Source of the DNA: Dryas octopetala
Lineage: Eukaryota > Streptophyta > Magnoliopsida > Rosales > Rosaceae
Assembly: GCA_963921425.1 (NCBI GenBank)
Contig: OY992840.1
Coordinates: 7,318,501-7,382,500 of the forward strand
Direction of reading: 5' to 3'
Length of the DNA stretch: 64,000 bases
The position numbers and the translations under genes are program-made. The notes under the pieces are model-generated. The model was not told where the DNA came from, searched no databases, and was given only the letters and a program-made list of their open reading frames with translations. Below, one piece after another: positions 27,401-40,400 of this stretch. Numbering within the stretch: position 1 is the stretch's first letter; every line of letters begins with the position of its first letter.

Positions 27401-29035
27401 TAATTTCCTGCATTGGATCATTATATGTTTGTTTTTTCTAGGATATGGTTGCACTTGCACAATCGTTAATTAGATTGCACGCATATATGGTAAAGGCAAT
27501 CGAATATCATTTAAAATAATTGAATGGTTCTTCTTCTGGAGGTCATTTCGCCAACCTTCCTTAGAAAGGAAGAGGATCGATCAAATGCTTTTGAAGGTGT
27601 ACGTGCCAATTCAGTATCATCATGTTGATCCTGTTTTAGAAAATTGGTTTATCTCTTTTTTTTTTTTTTTTTGTCATAGAATAGATTGGGTTATCTTATC
27701 TCTATATACCTTTTACTTAATTTTTTTATATCATAATTAGTATAATCTTGGAGAAAATTTATCTCTACCATATATTATATATAAGGGTTCATGGTAAAAA
27801 TTACCTTTAAACTACCTATACATACCCTCCTTCTATAAACTAAATAAAAAAATTATATTAAAATTTAAAATATTGTCTTTGCCATATTGGACCAAGTCCC
27901 CAAGCTGAACTGCATGCATTGCAAAAGCTTAAGCTGTACATGGATCTATAATTCCCTCATCTTTATAAAGACCAACCTTTTCTGGCTACTTATCTTCTTT
28001 TGGTGGCACCCACATTAGTTGAAGAAAAAGAAGAATAAAGAACACCAAAAGTAGTACAGGTTGAGATCTAGCAAAGTGTGACAGAGAAGGTCTTACCTGC
28101 TATCCCCACCCCTCAGTCTCTTTTTATCTCTCTCTCCTTCTCTCTCCTTCTCTCTCTATTTTTCTCTTTCTCACTCTTGTGTGATACCACTTATCCCTAA
28201 CATGTGGATAGGTAAGTTATTCTCAGTGTGACATACTGAGATGCCAATTAATTAAAAGCAAACATTATCTAGGCTATTCGCATACTCAAGGTGATAATTG
28301 CATGGTAAAGAGGCAACAATATTAGTTGAGTATATAACGAAATGGTTACTATTTTGCACTCCCAGTCTCTCAGCTCCACATGCATGCATGGAGGTTTTGC
28401 GCGCAACCTTAATTCCTTAGAAAAAGAAGAGGGCTCAGAGAAGATGCCTTTAAAGGGCCACTGTGCCACATGTTTCTTTATATATACGTTTAAAGAAAAA
28501 AAGTTATTGCATGCATATGCAGTTCTCTCTCAGATCAGTTCTAAATAAAGTTCATATTAAAGTAGTAAATATAAAAATAATCCAATTCGGAACAGTACAT
28601 CCCTAATTAGTTTATTGGTTCTTAATTAATGTAAGAGATGAAATTGGGGGTGGGCGGCTGGTTGGATTTGGGTTGGTTTGGCCTAGTTATAGAATACCAC
28701 ATTGGAACAATATTATGAAAGGAAGGGCCCTCTCCTCGATCTGTTGTAATTAGTGCTCTCTACCTCCTCAGATGGGAACTCGATCTTTACACTCTCACAT
28801 AGCTCTCTCTTTGTATATTGTACTATATTTATTCACTGGTGAAAACCCCAAACAAACTACATGAGGGGGATTCCAAATTCATATTTTGAATTTAAGCTCT
28901 TTAAAAATATTTTATCTAATTTTTTAGAAATAAATCAAAAACTATTAAGACATATCATATTATTGCATTATAAAACTGATATTTTTAACTCCATATGAAA
29001 AAGGTAGCCGCTAGAGAGAAAAAAACTCTAATTTT
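24434..29035. other. Upstream region of phosphatase A and intergenic DNA, no gene seen
   Basis: The first ~1 kb matches the upstream regions of copies B and C and should hold the promoter and untranslated leader. The match to unit C fades by 27620. A CT-rich run lies at 28128-28170. No supported coding region; short open frames such as 28269-28548 are not credible. Confidence 0.55.
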
Positions 29036-30240
29036 GCGTTTGGATGAAGTAGTTTAAAACTACTAAAGAATTCACAAATGACAGAATTAAAAATGACGTG
29101 ATTTAAAACTCTAGAATTTGTAAATTCTCTTGTTTGGATAAATGTAATCATAATATAATTTAAATACGAAATTTATAGTAGTTTAATAAAAGAGTGATGG
29201 TGATGGTGATGGTGACAACAATAAAAATGATGTTTATGGTGAGTTGACGATGGTAGTAGGGTTGATAGCCCACTGGCGGTGGGAGAAATGGTGGTGGCAA
29301 AAATTGGGGTATTGGAGGTGGTGGCAACGGCAACATTGGCGGTGGTGGTGATGGTGGTGGCAACGGCGACGACGATGGTGGTGGTGATGGCACTGGTGAT
29401 GGAGGTGGCGGCGGCAGTGTCAGTGTCGGTGGTGGCGGTGGCGGTGGCGGTGTCAGTGGTGGTGACAGTGGCGACGACGGTGGTGGCAGTAGTGGCGACT
29501 GTGGTGGTGGCGGCGGCAGAGGTGGTGTCGGTGGTGGTGGCAGCGGGCGATGGTGGTGGTGGTGACGGCGACATTGGCGGTGGTGGTGGTGGTGATGGTG
29601 GTGGCAACGGTGACGACGATGGTGGTGGTGATGGCACTGGTGATGGAGGCAGCGGCGGCAGTATCAGTGTCGGTGATGGTGGTGGTGGCGGTGTCAGTGG
29701 TGGTGACAGTGGTAGCGACGGTGGTGGCAGTAGTGGCGACTGTGGTGGTGGCGGCGGCGGAGGTGGTGTCGGTGGTGGTGGTAGCGGGCAGTGGTGGCAG
29801 CGGGTGGCGGCGGCGGTGTCGGGGGCGGTGGCGGTGACGATGGGGGCGGTGGCGGTGGTAGAGGTGGTGGTGGCGATGGTGGTGGTAGCGGCGGAGGTGG
29901 TGTCGGTGGTGATGGTGGCGGTGGCGGTGGCGGTGGCAGTGGTAGTGGTAGTGGTAGTGGTAGTGGTGGTAGCGGCGGTATGGTGGTAGTGGTGGTGGTA
30001 TTGTAATTAATTGGCAAGGTGATGGATGGACACGACTTTTTTCTTTTATAAAAATTGGAATTTTGAAAATGACACCAATTTAGGTGAAATTTACGGCTTT
30101 CAAATCCCAAGTTTTTTTAAATATAGAATTTACAAAATTCTATATTTATAAAGCCAAACAAGAAAATTGGAGCATGTAATTTCTTAAATGTTGAGTTTTG
30201 TTTAAATTTCAAATTTTTTTTCTCCATCCAAACACACCAT
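29036..30240. mobile_element. Possible MITE-like element carrying the GGT/GGC array
   Basis: The left flank GCGTTTGGATGAAG...TAGAATTTGTAAATTCTCTTGTTTGG and the right flank, reverse-complemented (GTGTTTGGATGGAG...TTGTTTGG...TAGAATTTTGTAAATTCTA), share several blocks but not in perfect order. This suggests decayed terminal inverted repeats around the array. Ends and target duplication are not defined. Confidence 0.3.
29194..30001. repeat. ~0.8-kb GGT/GGC-rich array with higher-order repeat
   Basis: Almost pure G/T/C triplets (GGT, GGC, GAT, AGT, GAC). A ~238-241-bp higher-order unit is duplicated: ACATTGGCGGTGG occurs at 29333 and 29571, and GGCAGTAGTGGCGACTGTGG at 29485 and 29726. Both strands give long low-complexity frames (Gly/Val/Ala one way, Pro/Ser/Thr the other), but nothing around them looks like a gene. 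Confidence 0.9.
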
Positions 30241-30814
30241 AAGTTTTTGTGTCTAGCGGTCTTGGTATTTCATGCCCTCTCTATTCGAATCAAATCAATT
30301 ATCAAGACTATAAATCAAATCATAGAAAAGATTACAATTTATTTGGTGGCAACATTTTTGTAGAAATTTTATGAAAATTTTGATGATCATCTATTCCTAA
30401 TAATCAAAGAGCTTCTTTCACCTAGATAACAAATAAAAATGAAGAGGATTTTTTATTATAAATGGTTCCTTAATTTTGACCAAATATCAATTTGATCCTT
30501 AAAGTACATTTTCACTCAATGTAGTCCTCCATCTTTACCACAACACATCAATGTTGCTCTTTCATTCAATTCCATTTGAATTGTAGTAAAAAATGATCAT
30601 GTGTGTTGCACGAAATTAATCTTTTTTCAGGGGTAATATGTCTTAGAGAAGGTGCGTTAAGACTCGGGTTGGGATGATTTTTTTTTCTTTTCTTTTTTAA
30701 ATATGTTACTTTTAACCTTTTTAGTATTTTTTAAGGGTGTAAACTTGGCATCAAGCACATGTTTAATTTTTAAGAGTGATTGCAGAGACAGGGTGTCGAT
30801 GGCCGTTTTTGACC
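30241..30814. other. Intergenic, no gene seen
   Basis: AT-rich. The stretch 30455-30600 (TGGTTCCTTAATTTTGACC, TTTGATCCTTAAAGTAC) has the wording of a MITE end, but I see no partner repeat. Confidence 0.4.
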
Positions 30815-30970
30815 ACCTATTTTCCTTTTTTTTTTTTTTTGAGAAAAAACTTAAATGATTAAGTTGAAGATCTTCTAAAAGATACTTTTTTTTTTTTTTG
30901 GGTTCCTTTGATATATACACTAATACACCTGACTTGTATAATATATCAACATTTCTTCTTATCCTTTCTA

Positions 30971-31086
30971 TCATTTTGCAAGCTGATATGGTAGTAATGC
31001 ATTGTGTTTGAGAGCAGCATCTCGAATCCCATTTGTCAGAAAAGATAATAACTCTTCAACCTTGTCAGTATGATCCACAATAATCC
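30971..31086 (-). other. Exon-like conserved segment downstream of phosphatase B
   Basis: After a CAG acceptor-like site the - strand reads IIVDHTDKVEELLSFLTNG followed by IRDAALKHNALLPYQLAK and a stop. It is equivalent to 44030-44127. The family is not recognised. Either a relic last exon or transcribed 3' sequence. Confidence 0.4.
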
Positions 31087-31696
31087 CTGCTTGAAATATA
31101 ACTCCATGTTATTATTGTGTGCAATTGTGCATGCAACAACAAGATCATTATCCATGTTCCTTTTGGTACAACATAAGCAGCAGGAATCATCCCAAATTAA
31201 GCAGCAGTTACTATAAACAGGAAGGCCACAAAATTCTGAATACACAACTTCATATAAAAGTCTTCTCAGAAACCTACTGTAAAGAAGCACTCAAACATGG
31301 CATTAACGTACTTCTCTTTTTCTTTTCTTTTTCTGTAGCAAATTACAACTTACAACCATAAGATTTGGAGTGATTCACAACCTGCATCCTAACCTTTCAA
31401 CTTTTTCAATTTAGTATCCAAAGTTTTAATTTTGATACAATTTGGCAAGAATCGTTATCTGATTGTCAGTCAGACGTTAAATGTTGACGTGTCACTTGTG
31501 GGTCCATGTTTTAGCCAACCACAAATATAAATGTTGTACACGTGGCATACATAGGAGAAGTATAAGTTTCAAATAACTTGGCTATGAGATCTATCAACTG
31601 AGGCAGCAACCCCACGAGAAGCTTGCCTAGACCTTACAGACCTTGAAGAGATGTTGGTCAGCCTTACAGGTTGGCCAAAACATAGGCCCTACACAT

Positions 31697-31902
31697 TGTT
31701 AGCAGAATAACTGTGTTATCTTCATTTTTGAATTTAGTTTTTGAATTGTTTTGAATTTAGTTGATATCCCTTCTGTTTCGACTGACCTGGTCTTTCTCCT
31801 GTATTGTTGCCACTGTTGGCTATGGTTTCAAGTTTGCATATATATCTCTTTAGTTGAATAAAGTGGTAGCTTTTGTGGCAATCAGATTTCAATATCTTAA
31901 CA
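31697..31902 (+). repeat. 5' LTR of copia element 2
   Basis: 206 bp, one mismatch to the 3' LTR (AAGTTTGCATAT here, AAGTTTGTATAT there). Confidence 0.95.
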
Positions 31903-31914
31903 TGGTATCAGAGC
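31903..31914 (+). other. Primer-binding site of copia element 2
   Basis: TGGTATCAGAGC directly follows the 5' LTR and is complementary to initiator methionine tRNA. Confidence 0.85.
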
Positions 31915-31967
31915 TCTGATCCTATCTCTTTCACCAAGCATTTTTTTTTTCCTCTCTTGTCATCTCA

Positions 31968-34900
31968 ATGGAAACTCAAAATCCCCCAATGAATCCAATC
32001 CATACAGGAAACACCAACACCATTCGAGTCAATGAACATCATCTCATTACCATAAACGCTGCTGCCCAAGCTCCACTCAAGCTCAATAATAACTACTATG
32101 TATCCTGGAAACTTCAGTTTCATACCCTCTTTATTGAGATACATAGATGGGTCCAAACCGTGTCTACCATCAACCTTAACCAACAACAACATCATCACAC
32201 CCAATCCAGCCTATACTCTTTGGATTAGACAGGATCAACTAATCATCAATGCTCTCATTGGCTCTCTTTCTCCAACCATTATTTCCTTTGTTGCTAGAGC
32301 CACAACTTCAAAGGAAGCCTAGACCATTTTGGCAAATACCTATGCCAAGCCAACCCGTGGACGTCTCAAGCAAATCAAAACTTCCTTCAAAAACTTCACC
32401 AAAGGAACTCTCAGTATCACTGACTTCCTTCAAGCTGTTAAAGCTCGTGTAGATGAACTCGCTATCCTTGGTGCTCCCATGGTTGATGAAGACATCACTG
32501 AAAAAATCCTAGAAGAACTTGGTGATGACTACAAAGAGTTAGTACATGTCGTCTAAGCCCGTGACACTACCATCACGTTTGATGAGTTGCACGAGAAACT
32601 ACTCACATTTGAAGCATCGCTCCAGGAAAAACACAAACCAGATGTGCACTTTACACCTACTGCTTTTCCAACAAACCGAAACAGCATTCCTCTACGCTCC
32701 CCTCAGTCAAGCCACTGGCGTCCTTCCAACAACAATAATCAGTCCTGGCGATCTCCTTCCTCCAACAATGGTCGTCCACCCGCCCCTTCATTTAACCACA
32801 ACGCTCCACGCGGCAACCGTCCCTCACCCCGCCCATATCTTGGCTACTGTCAAGTCTGTGGAACCCAAGGTCATACAGCCAAGCGATGTCCTTCCTATCA
32901 AATGGTTCCAATTCAGTCTTCCCTACAAGGGTCATCTGCACCACCTCATCACTCCACCACACCATGGCAGCCCCGAGCTCATTTCACAACCAATGTCGCC
33001 TCCAAGCATCCCTTTTGGCTACTTGACAGTGGTGCATCTCACCATGGCACCTCGGATCTCAGCAACCTATCCCTTCATGCTCCATACGATGGCTCCGATG
33101 ATGTCATGATCGGCGATGGCACGGGTCTACCAATCACCCACACTGGTTCCACTTCTCTTCTCACCCCAACTAAATCTTTTACCTTACAAGATGTTCTCTG
33201 TGTTCCTAACATGAAAACTAATCTAATTTCCATTTCCCAATTTTGCATCACTAATCATGTCTCTGTTGAATTCTTACCATTTACCTTTTTTGTGAAGGAT
33301 CTTCAAACGAGGGCTGTTCTAGCAACGGGCAAAACTAAAGATGGCGTGTATGAATGGCAACCATCCCAGAAACATACCTCTCCTCCTCTAATCCTCTCCA
33401 CGGTCAAAAACACCACCTCCCGCTGGCACCATCGCTTAGGTCACCCTGCCTATTCAATTTTACATGCCACTGTGTCACGTTTCAATTTATGCTTGTCTTC
33501 CTCACTTTCTAAAGAATTTTTTTGTGATGCTTGTCAATGCAATAAAAGTCATAAATTACCTTTCTCCACTCCATCTCTCATTTCTCATCAACCACTACAA
33601 ATAATTTTCTCTGATGTTTGGATCTCACCTGTTTTGTCTCATGATAACTTCAAATATTATGTTATATTTGTGGATCATTTCACCAAATACATTTGGTTTT
33701 ATCCACTCAAAAACAAATCTGAAGTTAAACAAACTTTTATTAGGTTCAAGGCCATTGTAGAAAATTATTTTAAACTTAAAATTGGTACATTATACTCAGA
33801 CAATGGAGGTGAATACATAGCCCTCAAAGATTTTCTTGCAACCCATGGAATCTCTCATCTCACCACCCCACCCCATACACCCGAACATAATGGCTACTCT
33901 AAACGTCGTCATCGCCATATTGTCGAAACAGCACTCTCATTACTTTCTCACGCCTCACTACCCACTACGTTTTGGTCTCATGCCTTTGCTTGTGCTGTTT
34001 ACCTCATCAATAGAATGCCAACAACCACGCTCAAACTCTCTTCTCCCTATGAACTTATTTTTCACCATCCTCCCAATTACTCTAAACTAAGAGTCTTTGG
34101 ATGTCTCTGTTATCCGTGGTTACGTCCGTACTCTTCTCATAAACTAGAACCTCGCTCTAAATAGTGCATCTTCCTAGGCTAATCCCTCTCTCAAAGTGCC
34201 TACCTCTGCCTTGACCCATCCACATCAAAAATCTTTGTCTCTCGACATGTCCAATTTGTCGAAACCGTGTTTCCCCATACCTCACGACTTTAACAGTTGT
34301 CACGTCCTATTGTCACCACAGTCGATACATGGATTCCTCCTATTCTTTCCATTTCTTATTCCACTCCACCAGGTGTGCCACTCATACCCCAATCTGCAGG
34401 CCGCTCTATAGACCAGCCACCGCAAGAAGATGCTCCATCACCACAGCCACAAGCATTACAGCTCGCAACAAACCCACCAATCCCAATTCTCCCAACTACC
34501 TTACAACAACCACCAATCCCTTCTCCTCCACCCCCAGCTCCATCCCCACAGCCACAAACATTACAGTCCGCACCAAACCCACCAATCCCAACTGCACCGC
34601 CTGTCCCCAGCCACCATCAAATGACCACCCGTGCCAAGAACAACATTCACAAACCTGTGCAAAAGCTCAATCTTTACACCCACCTCCACCCTTCCCAGCT
34701 CACAAATGTGGAACCCACCTCTGTAACCCAGGCCCACAAAGATCATCGGTGGCGTCAAGCCATGTCCGAAGAGTATGATGCCTTAGTTAAAAATGGGACA
34801 TGGGAGCTTGTTCCCCCTAACTGTGCTGCTAATATTGTAGGCTGCAAGTGGATTTTTCGCATTAAAAAACACTCGGATGGCTCTGTTCACAGGTGTAAGG

Positions 34901-36264
34901 CTCGTCTCGTTGCAAAGGGCTTTCATCAACGACCGGGACTTGACTACCACGAGACATTCAGCCCAGTGGTTAAACCCACCACCGTTCGTCTCGTGCTCAG
35001 CCTTGCCGTGAGTAATGGATGGTATCTCCGTCAATTGGACATTAATAATGCATTCCTCCAGGGACACTTGTCTGAAGCTGTATACATGACCCAACCTCAA
35101 GGATTCGTTGACTCTGATAATCCACAATATGTGTGCAAATTACGCAAAGCTATCTATGGCCTTAAACAGGCCCCACGGGCGTGGTACCACGAGCTGCGGA
35201 CCTTCCTTCTCCAATCTGGGTTTACAAATTCTTTTGCTGGCACGTCCTTGTTTATTTATCATTCTGGCTCTGCTCTTCTCTATCTATTGGTATATGTTGA
35301 TGACATCATACTCACTGGCAATTATAATCCTATGATTAATCAGTTTGTTGATTGTCTAGCTACTAGATTCTCGCTCAAGGATTTAGGACTCCTATCATAC
35401 TTTCTTGGTGTGGAGGTTACATCACATCCACAAGGAGTATTGTTGTCTCAACGGCGGTACATCCTAGATGTTCTTCAGCGCACCAACATGATGGAGGCCA
35501 AACCGACTCTGACACCTTTGCCCACTGGTGCTGCTCTTGTGCTAAAATCTGGCACTCTTCTTTCCGATCCTACTGAGTACTGAGCAACTGTTGGCAGTCT
35601 TCAGTACTTGTCTCTCACTCATCCTGAAATCTTTTTTGCAGTCAACAAGCTATCTCAGTTCATGCATCAACCTACAGATGCTCATTGGACCTTGGTAAAG
35701 CGAATCCTCCGGTATTTACGTGGTACATTGAATGATGGGCTTCTTCTATATCGTGACTCACCTGGCCCTTTACATGCCTTCTCTGATGCGGATTGGGCTG
35801 GAGACAAGGATGATTTCTCCTCCACCAGTGCGTACATAGTTTATCTCGGCCGCAATCCGATTTCTTGGAGTTCAAAAAAACAACCCACCATCGCCAGGTC
35901 CTCTACAGAAGCAGAGTATCGCGCCGTGGCTGATACTGCTGCTGAACTCTCTTGGGTGTGCTCTCTTCTCAGTGAGCTTGGGTTGTCACTTCCCCAAGCT
36001 CCAGTCATTTATTGTGACAACGTTGGTGCAACTCAATTATGCTCAAATCCTGTCTTCCATTCTCGTAGGAAGCATGTGGCTGTTGACATCAATTTCATCC
36101 GGAACAAGGTCCAAACTGGTGCCCACACGCAAACTGGTACCCTCCGTGTGGCTCATGTTGCCTCTGCTGACCAACTTGCAGATGCCCTCACCAAGGCTCT
36201 CTCCTATCCACGATTTAAGTCACTCAAGTCCAAGATTGGCCTGTCTTCCCGTGGCCAATCTTGA
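31968..36264 (+). pseudogene. Copia 2 gag-pol polyprotein with a frameshift and six stops
   Basis: Starts METQNPPMNP at 31968. Near 32131-32137 a small deletion shifts the frame. The pol frame then carries TAG 32320, TAA 32554, TAG 34162, TAA 34180, TAA 34291 and TGA 35581 (first bases). Otherwise the domains are readable: zinc knuckle CQVCGTQGHTAKRC, protease WLLDSGASHH, integrase HHRLGHP and YSDNGGEY, reverse transcriptase YVDDIILTG and RNase [10 protein letters not shown]. The normal stop is TGA at 36262-36264. The stops at 32320 (Trp), 32554 (probably Gln) and 35581 (Arg, CGA to TGA) fit C-to-T or G-to-A changes. The element cannot encode its own machinery. Confidence 0.92.
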
Positions 36265-36271
36265 GGGGGCA
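36261..36271 (+). other. Polypurine tract of copia element 2
   Basis: TTGAGGGGGCA abuts the 3' LTR; its TGA is the pol stop codon. Confidence 0.85.
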
Positions 36272-36477
36272 TGTTAGCAGAATAACTGTGTTATCTTCAT
36301 TTTTGAATTTAGTTTTTGAATTGTTTTGAATTTAGTTGATATCCCTTCTGTTTCGACTGACCTGGTCTTTCTCCTGTATTGTTGCCACTGTTGGCTATGG
36401 TTTCAAGTTTGTATATATATCTCTTTAGTTGAATAAAGTGGTAGCTTTTGTGGCAATCAGATTTCAATATCTTAACA
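36272..36477 (+). repeat. 3' LTR of copia element 2
   Basis: 206 bp, one mismatch to the 5' LTR, followed by CACGT. Confidence 0.95.
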
Positions 36478-37422
36478 CACGTAACATGTCAACATTTAAC
36501 GTCTTATCTAAAGTCAAACAAATGGCAGTGCAAATTATATCAAAATTAAAACTTTGGGTACTATATTAAAAAAATTGAAAGAATAGAGTGCAATTGTAAA
36601 TCACCCCAAACCTCAAGGGTGCAAGCTGTAATTAGCCCTATGTTTTTTTTTTTTTTTTGGTTTTTCCTTTCGGTTGATAACATGTCATGGTCTTGAACAA
36701 CTTCCAAAGAGTTAAAAGAAGAAAAGGTGAAATGATTGTCTGATAATCTAATCAAGTATATAGAATGATAGCAAAAGGTAAACAAGCAAAGGTTCAGTCA
36801 GCAGGATTTCCTAAGACATTGGTAAAAGTTCAAACTTGTATCAAGGCAGATAGGGAAGAGGTTTAGACAACAAAATATTTCAATTATTGCTTTGATCTCA
36901 AATAACAATGATAACCATGATCCTGATGCTATCCGGAGATATAATCACTTGAAAAGTAGTATGCAGTGTATTGGCAGAATTCCACTTTCAATACCCTTCA
37001 ATGCCTATACTAGTCTCTGATCCATCACTCCTTAAAAGACTTTACAGCCCAGCATTGGGGAAACTCTGTAGTTTCCTCTTCTTCTTCTTTTATGGCTATG
37101 ACGCGATCATTCCGGCATACCTTAATTTTTAAGCAGTTGAAAGACTTTCAAAATAAAATATGTGTTTTGTTGGCCATATGAGAAAATCTATAGAATGTAT
37201 GTTTCTCAATACTCAAAAGAGAATTTGTAATATTGTGGAAAAAGCAGAATTTTCTCTTGACATATAGGAAATCAATCAGACTGTTTTCATGACTAACATT
37301 AAGTTTTGCCTTTGTGTATCACATTCATAGGCTTAATTGTTTCCTCCCAACCTTGTATAAACAAGCTATTTGCCCTTCAAAAAAACAGAAGATTCTCAGA
37401 ATGGTTACCTGGTCTCTGCTAA

Positions 37423-40400
37423 TTATGATCCTAAATCCTCATATTCATCTAGGAAGACCTCAGGAGGTACTGCTGCAGTAGTGTAATTGAGAGCTCTTTG
37501 CAGCTTCCGATGATCTAGGACTTCAACTTCAACCATGAAGGTTGAACTAATTGGTCGATGATCTGAAAAACTTATTTCTGCCTGCTTGTAAGAAAGTTGT
37601 TTGATGCCTTTTCCTAGCCAGAGTATACGATCACACCTGTTACAGTATACCAGGTACAGATATAGGAACTAGTCATGAATTGCCTGATTCATGGTTATAA
37701 CTTAACCAATATGGTACTGAAAAGAGTACTAACAGTCATGATCGAAGCTAGAGATTATTCTATGGTGACATCTATACAACTCCTCCCTCCCCCAACAAAA
37801 GGGAAAAAGAAGGAACAATTTTGGATTTCCATACAATGTCAATTCAACATGATTTAGTTGACTCAAACTGACTAGTTTTAATGTTCTACAACAAATGAGA
37901 AAGTTAACTCATCCTATCCAAGTTCCTGAAAACTTCTATCCAGTTGAACTGAAATACAGAATGGAAGCATATTCCACAGGAGTTTGGGCAACTGTGCTCA
38001 GTTTAGTTTCAAAGCATCATTGACATATTCCATCACAATTACAAACTGCATGACATATCCTAAGTATATTGATATTACCTTTAGTACTCATATATGGGAG
38101 GTTTTTATTCTTTTTTCCTTTGGTGTTTAATCAAGTAAAAGGCCAATGAACTTTTCTAAGGTGAAATGGGTAACAGTGTGCCAAAAGTGTGATGTTTTCC
38201 CATATCATAATCCCTTCTCAAGCCCAATTTTAATGCTGCTGGTGCCACAAAATTGTACTCACCATGCTGGTGATCTCTTCTTCTCTCCTTCATTTGAATT
38301 CTCGCCAACGTATCTATCAGAGTTGATTTCATACTTGTAGGTGGGTGGAAAGTCTATCACTCCCTCTTTCCATCCCTGGAATACATGCCCACTGCGGAGT
38401 TCTTTGCTTAGCTGCACATTGAGTAATCCCTCGAATACATTATCCTGTTTCTTGAACTTTCAGAAACAAAAAAAAAAAAAAGGACTGGAATTTTGCAAGA
38501 AGAATATTGTAAGAATCACAGAAGATATTTAAAAAATGATTGAACAATGCTTATATTTTTTAAGTGAGTCCTAGTGTTTCTGGCATTCCTAGTGTATCTG
38601 TAATTACCAATTTCTTTTACTTTCCTATTCTTTGCTTTCCTTCTCTTGTATTCCTTGTCTAACAAGATTTGTATCTTTGTTTTCGTTGAGATTTAGATTA
38701 GGACACAGAATTCTTGTATTATTTGCCTTAGTAAAATGAATTCCTAGGCATAAAATTGTCACATAGTGGGGCCAAAAACTAACTAGATTGGAATACTGAG
38801 CACGATTTTGCAAAGAGCATGATGATCTCACCTGATCATGGTTGATTAGTTCATCCCACTGTTTCAGAGCAATGAGCTTCCTTACCTCTGCATCTAACAT
38901 ATTGAGACGATAGTTCAAATCCCCAAACCAGAAAATCTGGCTGTTTACAGAAACACCACGATCACATCAATTAAACACAGTTCACGTTGGTATATTATAG
39001 ATATGAATAAGAAGAGAGAAGGTTCAACCATAAATTAACAAAATTGTGCACTTGGCTGGGGTCAATATAATAAGCTGTTTCACCACACTTAAAAATTACT
39101 AGAAGACTAGCTCAGCTATGACAAGCTGAAGCACCTCAAAGTCTTAACTAAACAAATGTGAATTTTATGCTTACTCATGTGATGAAATTGTCTGTGGTTG
39201 ATCTGTATTGAATACAGATGAGAAGCAGGTACGTCGTATAATTTCAAACACGTCTGAGTTCCGCCTCTGCTCAGCCCCCTCCTTCTGACCAGAAGTCAGA
39301 TGAGAACAAACAAAGCACATTCGTGATTGAAAAAGGGACATGCTAACAGAAACCGATCCCTGCTTCAACAACCATGGCCAATAACATTAAGGCATGAACA
39401 TTCAATAATTGATCAGCACATATCCTATTTAACATGTTCTCTCCTGTACAATATACCACATTGTAATGTATCAATATGTTGAGGAAACTGTTTTTATTTC
39501 ATATGAAAACCAAAGCAAGTGAAGTCACAGTACATGACTCACTTACATAGTGAACATTAGCATAATGTAGTTCACTCTAGACTGGTATAGATTGTAAAAA
39601 TAAAAATGTAGAGCACATTTATATCATAAATAAACTGGCAATACATACCTTGTTTCCCATGTAGCCCATTAGACCAACCCCAACTGGATATACTTTCAAA
39701 TTGTTAACATGTCTCCTCAAACTCTTACGCACCCAGACTGATACATATATCCCTACCATTTGCTTGCTGACAATTCGCACATACGTAGGATGCAACTTCA
39801 CACGATCTTTGATAACTTCATTATCTGTGTGTTCATCTGATAATTCCTCAAGAGTTTCATCATCCTCTTCCAACAACCTGTCAGACACATCACAGAGAGC
39901 GTCCAAAACTTCAGGCATCGCTTTCTGCTCCATCCTGATTGGCCCCAGGTACCCAACACTATGGTGTGATTTCAACCCACAACCACTAAGAGCAAAATTT
40001 TGAGGACTGAAATTTAAAGGACTATCCAACTGGTTAAAGCCAATTCTTGCAGAACTGCTCAGAACCCGCCGTAATTTGGAGTTGGAAAAGAGAAATTGAG
40101 GTGTCTCTAATGAACGTTCAGGCCAATCTAGTCTAGTATCAAAATCAATTCCATAATTTCTCTTCCGGTGTAACTTCTTTCCAATACTGACTACTTTAGT
40201 CAATTCACCTTGTTCCAAGTCACAACTATTAGCAGCTCCAGCCAACTCTAATGGATAAGCATTCATCTCATCTTCTAGTACATTGGCAGCAGAAGAAGTC
40301 CTTCCAACTGGAGAAGTCGGAGCACTGTAGCTTATGTGTTTGGTTTCAGGTTCTAAGGATTTGTTCAGAGCTTTCCGAATGATCGCCTCCCATTTTGGTC

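Larger units (their letters stand above)
16786..27620. repeat. Tandem unit A of the 5-phosphatase triplication
   Basis: Collinear with unit C (43261-59120) from TGCAACTACTCCTACCTAA at the low-coordinate end, through the whole phosphatase gene and its upstream region, to a weak but ordered match near 27400-27620 (TCCTGCATTGG.TCATTATAT, then a GGAAG-rich end). Unit B matches the central part. Units differ by many substitutions and by element insertions, so the triplication is not recent. Confidence 0.8.
31697..36477 (+). mobile_element. Ty1-copia LTR retrotransposon 2 (RE1-like), structurally complete, coding region dead
   Basis: 4,781 bp. It has 206-bp LTRs (31697-31902 and 36272-36477) differing at one base and beginning TG, ending CA. 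Flanking 5-mers are CACAT (31692-31696) and CACGT (36478-36482), a target duplication with one change. The primer site TGGTATCAGAGC is at 31903 and the purine tract TTGAGGGGGCA at 36261. It belongs to the same broad family as element 1 but in the opposite orientation, and its LTRs are unrelated. Confidence 0.95.
31338..36639. mobile_element. MITE interrupted by copia element 2
   Basis: The left part (about 31338-31696) and the reverse complement of the right part (36478-36639) share AATTACA, TTTGGNGTGATT, ACAA and TNGTANCCAAAGTTTTAATTTTGATA, in order. These are terminal inverted repeats of a roughly 520-bp element. The paralogous site in unit C runs TTTCTTCTTTTTTTT straight into GGTTGATAACATGTCATGG without it, so it inserted after the triplication. 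The copia element then landed inside it. Confidence 0.7.

Noticed and set aside
29173..30110. Long Pro-rich and Gly/Val-rich open frames on both strands
   Set aside because: They follow directly from the triplet array, lack signal peptide or splice context, and occur in several frames at once.
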